Positions 1-13,700 of a stretch of 64,000 bases of DNA are shown here, one piece after another. Made by a program: the position numbers and the translations under genes. This DNA comes from Microvelia longipes (taxonomy: Eukaryota > Arthropoda > Insecta > Hemiptera > Veliidae), in NCBI GenBank assembly GCA_018340805.1, contig JACMZG010001911.1:35737248-35801247 (forward strand). Direction: 5' to 3'. The notes beneath the pieces are model-generated. The model ran no database searches and had not been told where the DNA came from. It saw only the letters and a list, made by a program, of their open reading frames with translations. Numbering within the stretch: the first letter of the stretch is position 1; every line of letters begins with the position of its first letter.

Positions 1-240
1 TCATAATTGACTGTTTATAAAGTCAATTTTTTTCAAAAAGCACACCTAGACCTAGGAGTTGATTTCAACTCTTAAGCAAAAAGTCACAGTGCTACTATGA
101 TAACAAGCACACAAAACCCTTAAAAGACATTAAAACATCAGACTGATAATTCAGGTGAAATCTCGGTTTCAGAATTATACGCATAACTTTTCCTATATGT
201 CTTCAGTATAAATGAGAAAAGTAAAAAAGGTATAAACAAA
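1..240 (+). repeat. degenerate retroelement-tail-like repeat
   Basis: The stretch has the same order of landmarks as copies near 20640, 37590 and 55715: a block like CTACGATGATAACA, a CA-rich stretch, a TTAAAACAT block, and an end like AATGAGGAAAAGTAAAA. The match is patchy. I infer an old fragment of a dispersed retroelement tail. Confidence 0.35.
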
Positions 241-3200
241 ATACAGGCTCGTTGAGAGACAAGTGACAAAACAGATGATGAGATTATTTCAGCAGAGCGA
301 CTAGTTACAGTCACGCTCGGCTTCCTAGACGCATAACGGTTTAAACACCTAAAACCGTCCCATTGGTTCCTTCTTTTTTAAGCTTCTGAATTTTTTATAC
401 ATGATGTGAATTTTTGAATATAGATAATGTATATCAACCAACTAGGCATCAATTAAACCTTGTTCCTTTATGATATATATGTCTAATTACAATTACAAAT
501 AAAAAATTTAAATAAAATTAATTTTCATGAGTAATAAAGAAATTAAAAATATATCCTTAAAATGGTAAAATTAATAATACATTAATTTAAAACGTTTTCT
601 TTTTAAGTTTGTACATATTTTAAGAAGGTTGCTGTAAAAACTATTAGATTATAAATTACGATAACAATACTCATTTTAATAATGAAAACTACACAGTGTT
701 GGATACTTTAAATAATTAAAAAGAGAGTTTTTCAACAATGTTATAATCTAGATTAAATCATAAATTAAAAGCTGTTTAATTATAATCTAGAAGATTATAA
801 ATACTAGTTTTTGGGAGTCTAATTTACATTGATACAACGTATCCCACAAAGTAATTTAAACAATTAGCTTTCTATGTACTTAAAATCCAACCTAGATTTA
901 GAGTACTCAATTTATTGTTGATTTAACTAAAGAACCAAAACCAAAGAAAAAGAGAGCAAAAACCTAAAACGTAGAGAAACCTTAATCAAAAATCCAATCG
1001 AAAACACGATAAAAGACTAATTAGATTTGGAATTCCGGAAATGAAGTAAAGGTCTCGCGAATTCAGTAAATTGGCTGTTATAAATGCCAATTGTAAAGAG
1101 CGATAACAAGAACAACTCTAGGTCTTTATTTAAATGGGTATTATGCTATATACAATAAAAATACATATATAGACTCACTGTCGCCAACCTAACACTTGAT
1201 AAACCCAAGGCTTGTGCTATGCATCTTGAAAACCATTATAAATATGAACTCAGAGAGAATAAAGATATTACGTATGTCATTCCATAAAATAATTTTATTT
1301 AAACAACTTTGAAAAACAATGCATCGACTAAACCAAAAACAAGACTTAATTTTATTTTTTTCAACTAAATAAATACTTATTATAGCTTTAATTATTTTAT
1401 TTTATATAAAGTTATATTCTAAAATGTTAAAAACAATCTTTAATAAGAAAAATAGATTTATAAGCGTTTGTTAAAATAGTATTTAGGTTTATAGAACATT
1501 TTTGGGGTTGGCACGAGGATTAGGTTTATAAATGTGAGGCTATAATAGAATTTTTATCTCGGTTCTCTGTTTATTGAGTTTACAATGTCAATATAGGGGA
1601 GATGACCTGAAAACAATTTTGGAATGAAATATATTTATTTTAACAGTTGAAAATTTAGAAATAACCACTTATCAAATACAAGAAGTAGTAAACAAATGTT
1701 TTAGTCGTAGTTAGAACTCAATTATAAACATCTTTAGTGAATTCAAACAGAACTGTAAAAATGCAATATTTCATTTTAACAAAAAATTAACAATATTCAT
1801 TAACAATTATACCTGTGCTGAAAAACAGACGTCCATAAAACTTCACGGTAAAACTGCATTAATTAAACAACATAAGGATAAATTTGCAAATCGCTTTTAA
1901 AAATAAAATTTTGACAACATTTACTTTGGAAAATTAGATAAAATTTGCTGGCCTTGTTTTTTTTGTTAATTCACTTCAACATGACCTATTTAGGTAATTT
2001 AGTACTTAAAGATATCACTAAACATTTAACTATTTAAAGGCAAAATTACATTATAATTAATGTAATACTATATTGTATTGAAGGTTAAGTTAAATGTGAC
2101 AACTTATATCATACATTTATGTCACAAAAATATTAATAAACAATTATTAGTAAGCTTTCTCGCTAAGTTATATTTATAAATCATATTTTATTTATTTTTA
2201 ATATTTTTTTTTTTTTATATTTAAGATAAGTTAATAATTTTTAAAAGATATAAAATTATAAAGATTTCAAAGCTGGTTACGCATAAAACGTAACAAGTTA
2301 TAAAGTGAAAATGAGTACGCAAAGCTTTCATTTGGTACAATGTCTCTCTTATATTATCTTCAAGGTGAAAGTGTTTTTCAATACACGATCTTCCTTTCTG
2401 GTTCAGAGGCAAGGAGATCCTTGCATGAGTTACGCAACTTCTTTTATATCTTTATCGTTCCGTACCCTTCACTTCTCCAGTCTTACCAACATCAAACTTG
2501 TATTTAATCCGAACTATTAAATCTAGCTACCTCACGTTCAGTTCCATGTAATCGTGTCCTCCATCTCTGTACAAAGCTTGAGCGTTCTCAATATTTAACA
2601 CCCTATTATCTGTTTAAATCAAGATAAGATTTTACGAGTTGCATTTTTTTTTCTTTCCACGATTGTTCAAGAATGTTTAATTAATATTTAAAAGTATGAA
2701 AACATTTTAATTGTTTTAATAGTAAATTACCCGTGGAGAAAGAATGTTAAAAGTCCAATGAAAAAATGAGTCTCGCATACCAGTATGTAAAGAGGAAGTT
2801 GAAGTATTAGTGGTTACATGGAATAATTACTATTAGTATTTATACCTTCCTCAGTTCCTCATATATCCTCTTTGATACTTAACAACTCTTTCAAACGAAT
2901 TTCCAGAGAAAATATTAGCTTTTATTAAACCTATCCAGCGGTGTTGTATACCAAGTCTAATCGAAAAAAAGTTTTTATATACAATGTAAATATAAAATAT
3001 TTAGAAAAATGAAACTCAAAATTTAGAAGGTACAAATCTATATTTGAACAATACAAAAAAATTTTATTACTATAAATTGACAGTTTTAAATCTTTTTAAA
3101 CCTATATTTTGTAAATCTTAAATATTTAGCCGCACAAGAAGTAACGTCCAATATCCGGAAATCTTATTCTTACATAAACCATTATCTTCGTTACACCAAC

Positions 3201-4310
3201 CTTTCTTAGATAAGATACGTTCAGCGACGATAATGACTATCTGCGATAAATAGGTTTTCGTAGGGAAGAGACAAGATAATCATCGAGATAAGAATTGATT
3301 ACAGACTTAAAACTTAGTGAAGTGTCACCAAAATAGATCTTGCTCCTATCAAAACAAGTGAAGTTTTAATGAACAACTTAAGAACTTCTGAAAATCCTAT
3401 AAAGTCAACCAATAAGCTGTTGCTTTAAAACGAAAATAAGTTGAGTCTGAAGACTTTGTAAAAACCAGATAAAGACATGTAATGGAAAAAAAAACGTCCC
3501 TAGAGTTTGAAGAGGAAAGGCGACACGGTTTAAAACCAATTTTGTTCAGATTTTACCTACCAAAGCAATTTCTCTCTAATAATTTTGATGGGTTATAGGT
3601 TGGAGGTGATATACGAGACTCAGTATATATTTTTTCCTGATCAATCAATAAAGGTTTTTATACGGCCGGAATAGAAGGAAGTTTACATGCTCCGGTGAAC
3701 ATTATACCTTCTAGAGTAAATGCAAGTAAAGTCAGATAGGTGATTTACTTACTCCTTACACTTAGTTACCGTGAAAATGTAACTTTTCCTATAGGAAAAA
3801 TCTATAATATAGAAAGGGTATATTTAATAGGAACATAGATCAAATATTTTTCTATTTCTTTCAACAATAAGGTTATCATTATAAAAAAAAAGAAACTTCA
3901 AAAGAATAAACATTACACGAAATCCATTAACTTTTATTGGATTAATAATTCCTTAACCTTTTAAAAATTAATCAAGAAGACTTACAAAAGAATTGATTTA
4001 AAAGAAATTTATAATAATCTCTAACAATTGTTTATAGAACATAATAATGTAATTTAATATTTAACGGTCTTTTAACCATCAGTGTTTCTCAAAAAGGATT
4101 TTTGATATAGTCCTTCGAATTTCATCTAATAATATAATTGTAAAATCTAAAGGATTTTTAGGTCTACTTAACAAAGCTGTAGCCTAAGTAAGCAGCATGG
4201 AATCTTACAAAGCAACATAGTAATCTTACTAAAACATTTAAGACTTATTCATTATTCACATAAATTAATTTAGAAGTTCTTTAATCATTTTAAACATTCC
4301 ATGATCAAAT

Positions 4311-4353
4311 AAATGTTTAAAAATGTATTGAAGGTAATACATTTTTAAACATT
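4311..4353. repeat. perfect 19-bp hairpin
   Basis: The arms AAATGTTTAAAAATGTATT and its exact reverse complement are separated by about 5 nt. This is a short isolated foldback, possibly a miniature element remnant. Confidence 0.7.
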
Positions 4354-5110
4354 TATACTCTAAATTCAGCAAAAAATACAAAATCCACTTAATAAAATTG
4401 ACAATTCATAGTTTACATCTTTGTTTTACTTTAAAAGAGTAAGTAAAAGTAGAACACCTCATTCAGTTTTGAAAATAAAGCAAGGACCCCGAACAATTTC
4501 AACAAAAAGGTAAAAGAAAAGGATAAAAGAAGACCAGGTAAAAAAAATTAAAAGATGTCACAAGCAAAGAAAAGCAGATGTTGCAAGTTCCAGTCGTACC
4601 ACCTTCAGGAAGTAATTTAACATCGAATCCTTATCATAGACGTCCAACCAAACAAAAGGTGAGGACTTTTATCAGCAAGTAACGGTTTGACCACTCTAAT
4701 CAAAGTAGATAAAGTGAAGTCCTTAAAAAATCTTTTTTTAACATTGTATATAGTTTTGATAAAAAGGTATGAGGGCGCCAGCAGTAAACTAAAATATCAA
4801 TCAAAATGTCACTAAAGAGCTTAAGTCACGTTTCAGAAGATTTTCTATTTAATAATAAGCAAAAGGTATTCTCATTACTATTATCAGACAACTTGATTAT
4901 TTACTCATCTGGACAAGAATATGCTCTTACTTAAGGACAAATAAGTACATAATTTGAAATAATTATAAAATTGGAGGCAATCGTAACCATATTTATGCAT
5001 AACCTTATTGTAAGCCACAAAAAATTGCAGGATATTTCATATCAAATGTTGAAATATCAAATGTAGAATCATCAAATTCATTGAAGTTAAAAAGTTACTC
5101 ATTGAACAAC

Positions 5111-5170
5111 TTTTTACTATCAGTAAATAAGTCAAATAAATTTTTACTATAAGTAAATAAGTCAAACAAA
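5111..5170. repeat. two tandem 30-bp units
   Basis: Positions 5111-5140 and 5141-5170 are the same 30-base unit and differ at two positions (C/A and T/C). The near-identity suggests a recent duplication. Confidence 0.85.
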
Positions 5171-5878
5171 TTTATACAAAATAAAATATGTATTATGTTA
5201 GTAAAAATCTTTAGAAAATTATACTATGAAAAAAATATATTAAGGGAAAAAAATGTATAGGCGTAAATTTAAGTAAGCTATTAACGTGAAAGAAGTTCTT
5301 ACTTTCAGTACCAAAGAGTTTTAGAAAAGTAATTTACAATTTTATTGGCTGTAGCTTCATTTTAACAAAATAGACAGTAAACATTTAATTTTAAAATAGG
5401 AAACGTAATTACTTCTCACTATTTATTTTTACATTTATTTTCAACGTTTTTCGAATAGTTCTTTCTTTCATGGATAACAAAGATAGAATGGTACAGAAAT
5501 AGAGTTCTCCAGGTAGAAATAATAAATAAACACAAATTCTTTGGCTAAAAAAATACCATAAAAACACGAGGGGACTGAAACTAAGAACTATAAAAATAGT
5601 GCAGATGTTGCTTTTTGCTACTTCTCTAAAGTTTTTCGGGTTATAAAAAAGGAAGCGTCTGCCTAATCGGCCCCATGTTAAATTTTATTGAATTTCTTTT
5701 AATCTCCGATTAAATTAAAAGTAATGGCGTTGTGAATTTAAAACAAACATTTGACATAAATTCCAACATAATTCATTTGAATTAACTACTTAAATTAAAT
5801 AATATTGTATTACAAATTAAAAATGAAAATTAATTTAATATACTGCGTAGGCTTCCGTGGTTATTGTAAAGAAGGTAA

Positions 5879-6086
5879 ATTAGGTCTTCTGGTAGTGACC
5901 ACGTCAATGTAGATGAAGAATCCGCTTTCACTTTGGGAGGCATCTTCAGGGATGTAAGGACATCATGGATGTCAATGCTCTTGTGTGTTTTTATTTTATT
6001 GTGTTTTTATTTATGATGTCCTGGAGATGCCTCCCACAGGGGAAGCGAAACGTCAGATTCTTCCGGTCATCATCGAAAGACCTAAA
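5879..6086. mobile_element. inverted-repeat element with hammerhead-like GAAAC-GTC motif
   Basis: Left arm about 5879-5964 and right arm about 6013-6086 are diverged inverted copies (GGAGGCATC, GAAGAATC and TTAGGTC blocks recur in reverse). The right arm on + reads CTGGAGA, a stem TGCCTCCC/GGGGAAGC, then GAAACGTCAG. The left arm on - reads CTGAAGA, TGCCTCCC, then GTGAAAGCGG. CTGANGA, stem II, GAAA and a palindromic ACGT ending in GTC resemble a minimal-stem-III type I hammerhead. The right copy lacks the core A (CTGGAGA), so it is probably inactive. I infer Penelope-like origin. It lies about 230 bp past exon 2 of the Glut4EF-like gene, in intronic sequence. Confidence 0.5.
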
Positions 6087-6312
6087 TCTTCAAAAATAAT
6101 GTTTTTAAGATACAACTTAGAGATTTTAGCAGAGGAATCTGTTAGAGGGAGAAATAGGTAAACCCTATTCTCTAGAATTCCATGTTGGTCTGCTTCCGCA
6201 TAAGGAGACAGCAGACCCACTGCCCTCATAATTACATAAACGATAAAGATATGGAATAAGGAGGCTGGAAGCAGAATCAAAATAAAATAAGCTATTTATC
6301 AATAAAACTCAC

Positions 6313-6473
6313 CCTTGTTGAAAAGGAACATCAATAGTATGAGATGTTCTCCTGCGCTCACCAGCCATATCGGCAAGTCTGGAATAATCAGTATCTTGAT
6401 CCTGTAGTCTAGCTGATTTCCGGCATTCAGCTAACCGAACATCTTCCAAACGTTTCCGGATTTCCATCGGACC
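6313..6473 (-). CDS. Glut4EF: Glut4EF-like transcription factor, second coding exon (partial gene)
   Basis: On the minus strand a TTTAG acceptor precedes 6473 and a GTGAG donor follows 6313. The 161-nt exon starts in phase 0 with Gly-Pro-Met-Glu-Ile-Arg-Lys-Arg-Leu, gives 53 complete codons and ends with two bases of a split codon. The peptide is basic and charged, with KSARLQDQDTDYSRLADMAG in the middle and ERRRTSHTIDVP near the end. As I recall the insect Glut4EF N-terminal region (DUF4772), this segment directly follows the exon-1 segment. The phase agrees with exon 1 at 26975-27337: joining gives ...LPNQE/GPMEIRKRL... with no stop. The DNA-binding C2H2 part is not visible and should lie beyond position 1. 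The intron between the two exons is about 20.5 kb. A skipped small exon in that intron cannot be excluded. Confidence 0.72.
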
Positions 6474-9400
6474 CTAAACAGACAAAAGACAAAAACTAAA
6501 AATGGAGAAAAAAAATCACCCTACAATGTCAGGTAAGCAGATGTTAAGTGTGTTTTTGAACTATTTAAGAGATATTTTAGGTATCATGTTTTCTACACCA
6601 ATGATTACTAGTTTAATGATCCGTACAGAGAGTAAAAAGATACAGCAATAAGCATCCGTTTTTTTCTGTTTTCGTGTTTAACAATGAAATATTAACTTTT
6701 TGTCTTCCCTCATTGTGGTACGCATCTTTCTCATTAAGAAACAAGAGGGCGTTTTTTAAAACTTGAGTAAGTGAAAAGTATCTTTCACACATAGTTTGTT
6801 TAAAAATAAAAATTCAAAACAAAAATGTTTAACGTTGAAAAGTAATTGTAGTAACGTTAAGGTAATGATATGAAGATTACAACGCTAATAATAATAATCA
6901 ATCACATTTAAAACATCGCGGCGTTCATCTAAAAATTATTTAAATAAGCATTCACGGCTTAAAGAAATATTGGTATCTACATGTTCCTGAAATAGAATCG
7001 TATGATAAGTATTAACATACGAGAAAGTATTCTGAAGAAATTCAGCTCTACAAGATAACTGGAGTTTTAATGGAAAGACGTTGTTTGCATGAGAATTATT
7101 AAAAACTAATAACTCCAAATAGCGCCGCAGAGTACCACACAATAAACAACAACAATGTCTCTTTATTTAGAGACATGGTTACTTATTATTTAAACCTAAT
7201 TTACAATGCCATTGAATTTAAACCACAATTCAAATAATTGTGTGGATTTCTAAATTAAATAAATATAAGCTATGATATACCAGTAATATCTCAATAAAGC
7301 AAACGATCATAAGTTAATTTAAGGGAATTAATTGACACTAATGAACTTATTTACCCCGGAATGAACTTATGATTGATTTGAACAAGAACAAGAAAATTAT
7401 AATCCGTATTCGATATTTAATGATAAAAATAAGTTTATACTTTCTCCATTTCTAATTAAGATCTTAAAAAATATTAACTAGAAATTAATTTAGAACGATT
7501 ACTGTTGTAAAATATTATCTAGCAGAACCTAATATAATTTTTATTACAACTCATATTTTTATTTCTGTAAAGCGAAAGTATTTACTTTCCCCAATAAATA
7601 TTAAACAATAATAAAACCTCAAATAACCAATTTTTTAAATTTATTTTATTTTGTTGTATTTTGACAGATAATTAATTAATTACTAGAAAAAAATAAGAAA
7701 TAAGAAACATCAATATTTTAAGCGATTACTGTAAAAAATAAAGCTAAACCCAGCAACACTGTTTTAAGAGAATATGAACTTGGTGTTTTCCCCGAGGAAG
7801 TCACGCTATATTTGATTGTACACTGTTAAGCCTACGAAACAAAAATATCGATAAGACTGACCTTAAGGTCAACTTAAAAAGAAGAAAAATTACTATTTAA
7901 TGTGCTCAAGAAAAATGTATTAACATAAAGAGGGAAGCTATCATGATTGAAATAATAATCTACATGCAATTCACAACAAAATGCTCCTCTTGTATAAGGT
8001 GCTTTCACACATACGGATAATCTTATGGATCGATCAGACAGATAATCCGTTAAATCAATTAGGCGGATCAGATTCGAGATCTATTTTACGTATCAGAGCA
8101 CTTAAACGCAGAATTAACAGTATCTGTACGTAGACGGATTTGTTTTGACTATTATTATAACACAAGTTTATAATTAAAACATTGTTGCTTGAGAAAGCCT
8201 ACTATAATGTTAACGAATTTTTAGCTGATAATTTAGTATTCCCACCTTAAATGTTTAGTGTTTCTCATGTAATGTTATGCTTTTTTTGTTTTTTTTAATC
8301 AAATTTGTTATTCAAGTTATGCTGCCAATGTTTATGCAGTCTATTTAATAATTTATAATCTATTTGTTTTCTTGTTTTGTTTTTTTTTTTTTTCATTTAA
8401 TTGTAAAATTTTGACATTTGAGAAACTTTGTAATAAAGTAACTTCAAGTATGTAAATAAATAAATAAATAATCAGTTGACAGCTGGGAAAATAATGCGAG
8501 AGAGCCAATGAGATTAGTTTTGGATGTTAAACCACGCCCACAATTTCATATCAGGCCAACTTCATTTCTTCTTTAAAAGTATTTTCCCACGCTGTCGACT
8601 GAATATAACCTAGTGCTATACTATATTACGTGTAAACCCACCTATACTTATTGTAAGTTGACTAATTGTCTTACAGTAATTTCAATTCATAATTAAACAT
8701 TTTTGTAAGATCCGTATGCGTTATAGAATTTAACTCTTCAATTTGTTTCCTAACAATATAAAAAATCAATGCTTTTGGTAGAAAACATAGATTGATTATG
8801 AATATAGATTATGATAAATAAAATAAATTATGATTACTAATATAAATAAAAATCGATCAGATCAATGTAGAATGGAAAAAGTCAAAATCGACTTTTACAC
8901 CACACGTCTGTTGGATACATTGCAATTTATGTTCGGTTATTCGTTATATAAAATTTTCAACAAAAGAAATACGCTAATGAGTAAGGTTGGATGGTACTAG
9001 AAGTTAGGGTGGAAAAAGGGAGGCCCTATTTAATTATTGAGCAGCAATTTTTATTTAACTAAACGACATATTATTATAAGAACTAGGAAAAGTAACCTGA
9101 ATTGAAGAAAAAAAAATCCATAATTCTAAACAAGACTATACTTGTGAAATATGTGTATATGTCATTTATTTTAATAATACTTTAACTAAGGTGTGATTCT
9201 TTCTAGAAATACTGTTTTTAACAACATTGTTAACAGAGTAAAGGATTTAAAAAGAGAAACGCCTAAAAATGTACCATGTAATCATGAAGTTAATGTACCG
9301 TCACAGAGGAGACAGCTAATAAAATCCTGGGTCTTCCGTCCCGCAATATGATTTTAATAGCTCACAAAAAGTAGCACCTAATAAAACATATTTAGTGCTG

Positions 9401-9728
9401 ACTCATCATGAAGCGTAACGCAAGAAAAGACATATATTTCAGAAAGGATAATGGTTACAAAAATGTCAGTTCTCTTGTTTAATTTTATATAGCATTTGCT
9501 TCTATATTTATTAACTTATTTGTTAAAACAATGATCAAATAAATGACACTGAAATATAATGGTATAGGACATCCTCGAAAGTTCCCGATGCATTCCTACA
9601 ATTAATTCGTTTCCATAACTTGTTGATTGACCTCAAATAAGAAAAAGTAAATATGAGTAATGAATAGGGAATATTTCTTGTTATGAATCACTGTAAAGAT
9701 ATGTAGCTCGTAACATGATTCAATGTGA

Positions 9729-9972
9729 CTAGATAGAGAGGAAGTAGATGGGTAGGCAGTTAAAGGAGGGTTTTAGTTGTCGGTTCGTCCTAGGGGTCGA
9801 AGTACCAAGTCTGTACAAGGTAACCCAAGTGGGTTCGCCAGTGGAAGGTGTAGGTAACCTTCTCCTTGTAGGACCGGTGTCAGTGACCGAACCCTCTGCC
9901 ATCCGAACCAACATTCACCCTTTTTACACTATGCATACTCAACACATAATTTTCCACCAGTCCGCCCTCTAG
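9729..9972. other. GC-richer segment open on both strands, unidentified
   Basis: This roughly 240-bp block is much richer in G and C than the surrounding intron and is open on both strands for 60 to 74 codons. The minus-strand peptide contains AEGSVTDTGPTRRRLPTPST and the plus-strand one VGSPVEGVGNLLLVGPVS. No splice sites or family match are evident. It could be a fragment of a transposable element or a fossil exon. Confidence 0.3.
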
Positions 9973-10680
9973 TTATCAGTCTTGCGGACTTCCTCCCACC
10001 AGTCCCTATACTTAATTCAAGCTACTTTGGATTATACATAATGTCGATGTTCTATTCTCTTAATAGTAAAGTTATACTTATATATTGTTTTACATATACA
10101 TAATGAATAATGGATTAGTTTATAACACATTTTATTTGTTTAAAAACATCGAATCAGTAGCGATACTATTATGTGAAATATTGGTACCTTTATATTACTT
10201 GCGTGCACGTAAATAAAATGTTAATATTCAATATTCACACGTTTTTACGTTGGACTCACTGAATTCATTTTCCTATGATATCAACAGGTAGATAAGAACT
10301 AATAACCTAAATTTATTTATTATTTTACTAAACAGGGGAAACACCCGGAAAAGGAAGTTAATTTCAATAATAAAGGGAAAATAACAGGACACATATATTT
10401 TATAAATTATTAAAGCCATGTGAGCTTTTATTTTAATTCTCCCTACCATCCTTATTCCACAAAAACCCAAAATAAACTGTTACGCAAAAAAGTAGGAAAA
10501 ATAACGTGTCCGGTAGAATTGTGAATATACCGATTTTAATTAGTGGTATAGAGAAATATGAGGATGCAACCAATCTGTCACGGTTTTACCACTAACTGAA
10601 TCGCTCAACACCCTAGTGTTTCTCAACAAAACGTCATTAGTTAGTTATGAATTAAGTATGTCTATAAGAAGACTAAATCA

Positions 10681-10688
10681 TATATATA

Positions 10689-10719
<31 letters not shown>

Positions 10720-10738
10720 ATTATATATATATATATAT
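10681..10738. repeat. (TA)n microsatellite
   Basis: Alternating TA with a few AA/TT phase breaks over 58 bp. Confidence 0.95.
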
Positions 10739-13700
10739 CAAGTATAATCAAGATTTTACTGGTTTAGCAATAAATTTTATAGATTTATCCAACCTAAGCT
10801 ATAAAACATTAAGTTATAGCGCTAACAAGTTTTACGTAAACGTAAATCGTCGTAAATCACAAATCTTACGTAAAACTGTAAACTACACACAACAAATATA
10901 TTATAATTTGTTAAAAAAAAATGAAAGTTACAAATCTGCGGGTGACGATCATATTAGAACTCAACAAATGACACAACCTTGAGCGCAAATGAAAGTGAAT
11001 TTCGTCTTGTATATGAGAGAATAATTACGAGTAAAATAAACTAGTATCAGTAACTGACACTAATACCAAGCAGAGCGGATTAATTAAGAATACTATTGGT
11101 TCTTCAATACACTTTCAGTTTAATAATTACTTAATGTAACATTTTATCCGTTAGTCAGTGGTACATGTCTGCTTTAGAAAATGAAAGATATTTCAATCTT
11201 ACAACATTATGATGTTCTACTTAAGTTTTTTTATAACTAGTTTCTTTTCTTCCTAGTAAAGTAGAACATTTTTTAAATAAGACAAGAATCACGCAAAGTT
11301 GAATAAGTTAAAAAAAGTTTTAAGTTACGAGAAAAATAATTTTGAGATGAAGCTGTAATAATATTTGTTTTTTTATGAAGGCATTTTAACTTCAGGAAAC
11401 CGTTTCACTTAGAATGCAGCCAGCCATCAGCATAAGCTATCGCGGTTAGTACCAGAAAGGTTTAAATCATCTGGTGTAGACTGCATTGATGGGGACTTTA
11501 AGATTGTACCACTAAAAAAGAGTAGGTTATTTGGTGAGAACCCAACATCGCATACGAAAGGAAACTCTGGACAGCTTAAAAAACAGTAATCAACAACTAT
11601 CGAGAAATCCAAGAGGTCTTTTTGAGATACTTTAAAGTAGAGGTAAGCTGCTTAGTGATGATTTTAACAAAATGCTCTCTAGAAAAGTAAATTGAGTTGA
11701 TATAAAAAAAAATTATTTGAGCTTACAGCTATTTTGCATAGATCCAAATCTGGTCCAAGCGGCTTGGCTACTGTGCCAGCCAATAAGCCTCGAGTTTATG
11801 GTTTAATAGTGTTCGGCATAACCAACCATAATAGCTGATCAATGACAAAATCATGTTTGAGTCGATCATTTTAACATTGCGATCGAACAAGAACCTTTAA
11901 TTCATCTCAGGCCTGTCTCAAGCATGGAGTAAAAATTAACTTAAATAAAAAATTGTATTTAAAATCTACTAATATAATTGTCCCAGAGACCTAAAGAAGA
12001 AATAATACGTTCTCTTCTTATTAAAAAAAATTGCATAACAAGCTTAATTTATATAATATATTTCTTAAAGCTTGTTAACAAGAAAGTCAATATGCTAAAA
12101 AAACATTCACGCATAAAAAGCTCAATATTCATCCCAACTATACGTTGGATATATATTTACAACACATATTTCGTTATAAAGATTAGAGAAGGTTGCAGAA
12201 ACCTTAAGATGCATTCTCCACAAGACACTAATGACGACATTCTACAAGGTAAAAAATGCAGTTGAGTGTAAAATATCTCAACTATTTTACCATGAAATAA
12301 TTACCTACGGTTGCATTTCATATTACAGCAGTAACCTAGTTACAAACCCAAATTATAAAATTTTGTAAAAATAAATTATATCACAACTTACTGAATAATT
12401 CTATATTAGAAAATGGTTTAGAACAAATAAAATAAAATACTATAATGCTATTAAGATTTAATGATTTTCTAAGTGAAATATCAAAGTGAAATATAAATTT
12501 GAACTTATCTTTAAAGCAACGTATTGTATAAAATTAACAATGCAGCAATTATCAATTTTAATTGTTTTACGTTAATTTTTTCCAGCTATACCAAATGGTA
12601 GATTGATTATACCAAAATGATTTTCGCAGCAAATTTGAGTTATTTTAATTTAATTTATATAATGATATTTCAAATTCAAACTTACACTAATAATTTAATT
12701 TTTAAACTTTCATGGTGTTTTATTGAACTTTATTAATAACATAAATCAAACCTATAACCTTTGTTTCAAAAACAGAGTTTTGGCTGGCAGCGTATCTTTT
12801 TGCTTGCAGTGCTAACAAGAAGCAGCTTCGTTTTGAAAAGTGTTAAAAAACGAATTGACATCAGTAATCTCGTTACACGATTTTTTTCTCAAACAAAACG
12901 ATTTTTTTCAGGGATATTGTGTGTCATGTCTAGTCATTTCCAACCATTTACAATAATTGTGAGACAACAAAAATAATGAGCATGATTTAGGAATATATTT
13001 ATCTTTCTAAACACAAGATTTCTCAATTTAATAATATAGATGTTATAAAAAATAATAAGTGAATCCTTAAGTTCAGTAAATATATATCTTAGGATTTTTC
13101 CGGTACAATGAACTTTCTGTATTTTTGTTTCTTTTTTTCATCACGACCACTTATTTCTCGATTTCGAATCTCAGGTTCTTTTTGAGCGTATAGAAAGAGG
13201 ATTCCTTCAAGTAGAGTTGATATCGAGTGCTATATCTATTTGGTTTTTTTCTCCTTGTGGGATTTTTAAATTGAAATGATTGCGTTAGAAAACAATTCTT
13301 TTTTGAATGGAGAATAGTTTTTTCCAAGGACTTATTTCTATAACCTAACATTACCGGCAATTTCTTAACTCCCTCTCATTCCGAGGTTTTGGGAAAATAA
13401 CTCGGTATATGGGACTTAACAATCTATGTGGAATGCGTTCCTATAATTTTATTCTATAATCCCTTTTTATGTCCACCAACCAGTTCATATGTCTCCACAA
13501 TAAAAACCGATATTATTACAGAATATGTCGAAAATATAATAAGTTTATATTTTAAATTATAATAAGAAAATATAATTAAATTAATGTTCACTAAAAGATT
13601 TACTATAAGATTTACTAAATTACTAAAAGCATGTATTTTTCGAATCGGAGTAGTTGATTAAAATGTACCATGATGTTTAAGTGCACATACATTTAAACAA

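Larger units (their letters stand above)
241..5878. other. non-coding AT-rich sequence, probably intronic
   Basis: I see no supported exon on either strand. If the minus-strand Glut4EF-like gene continues past its second exon, as expected, this is intron 3' of that exon. It holds a hairpin at 4311-4353 and a 30-bp tandem duplication at 5111-5170. A slightly less AT-rich patch at about 2300-2600 has short open frames but no splice pattern or family resemblance that I can support. Confidence 0.5.

Noticed and set aside
8000..8130. TTTCACACATACGGATAATC as a transposon end
   Set aside because: No matching inverted end could be found downstream.
11427..11612. 61-codon minus-strand frame (ends STPDDLNLSGTNRDSLC)
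   Set aside because: Has the flavour of a retroelement protein fragment, but it is too short and lacks a definable motif.
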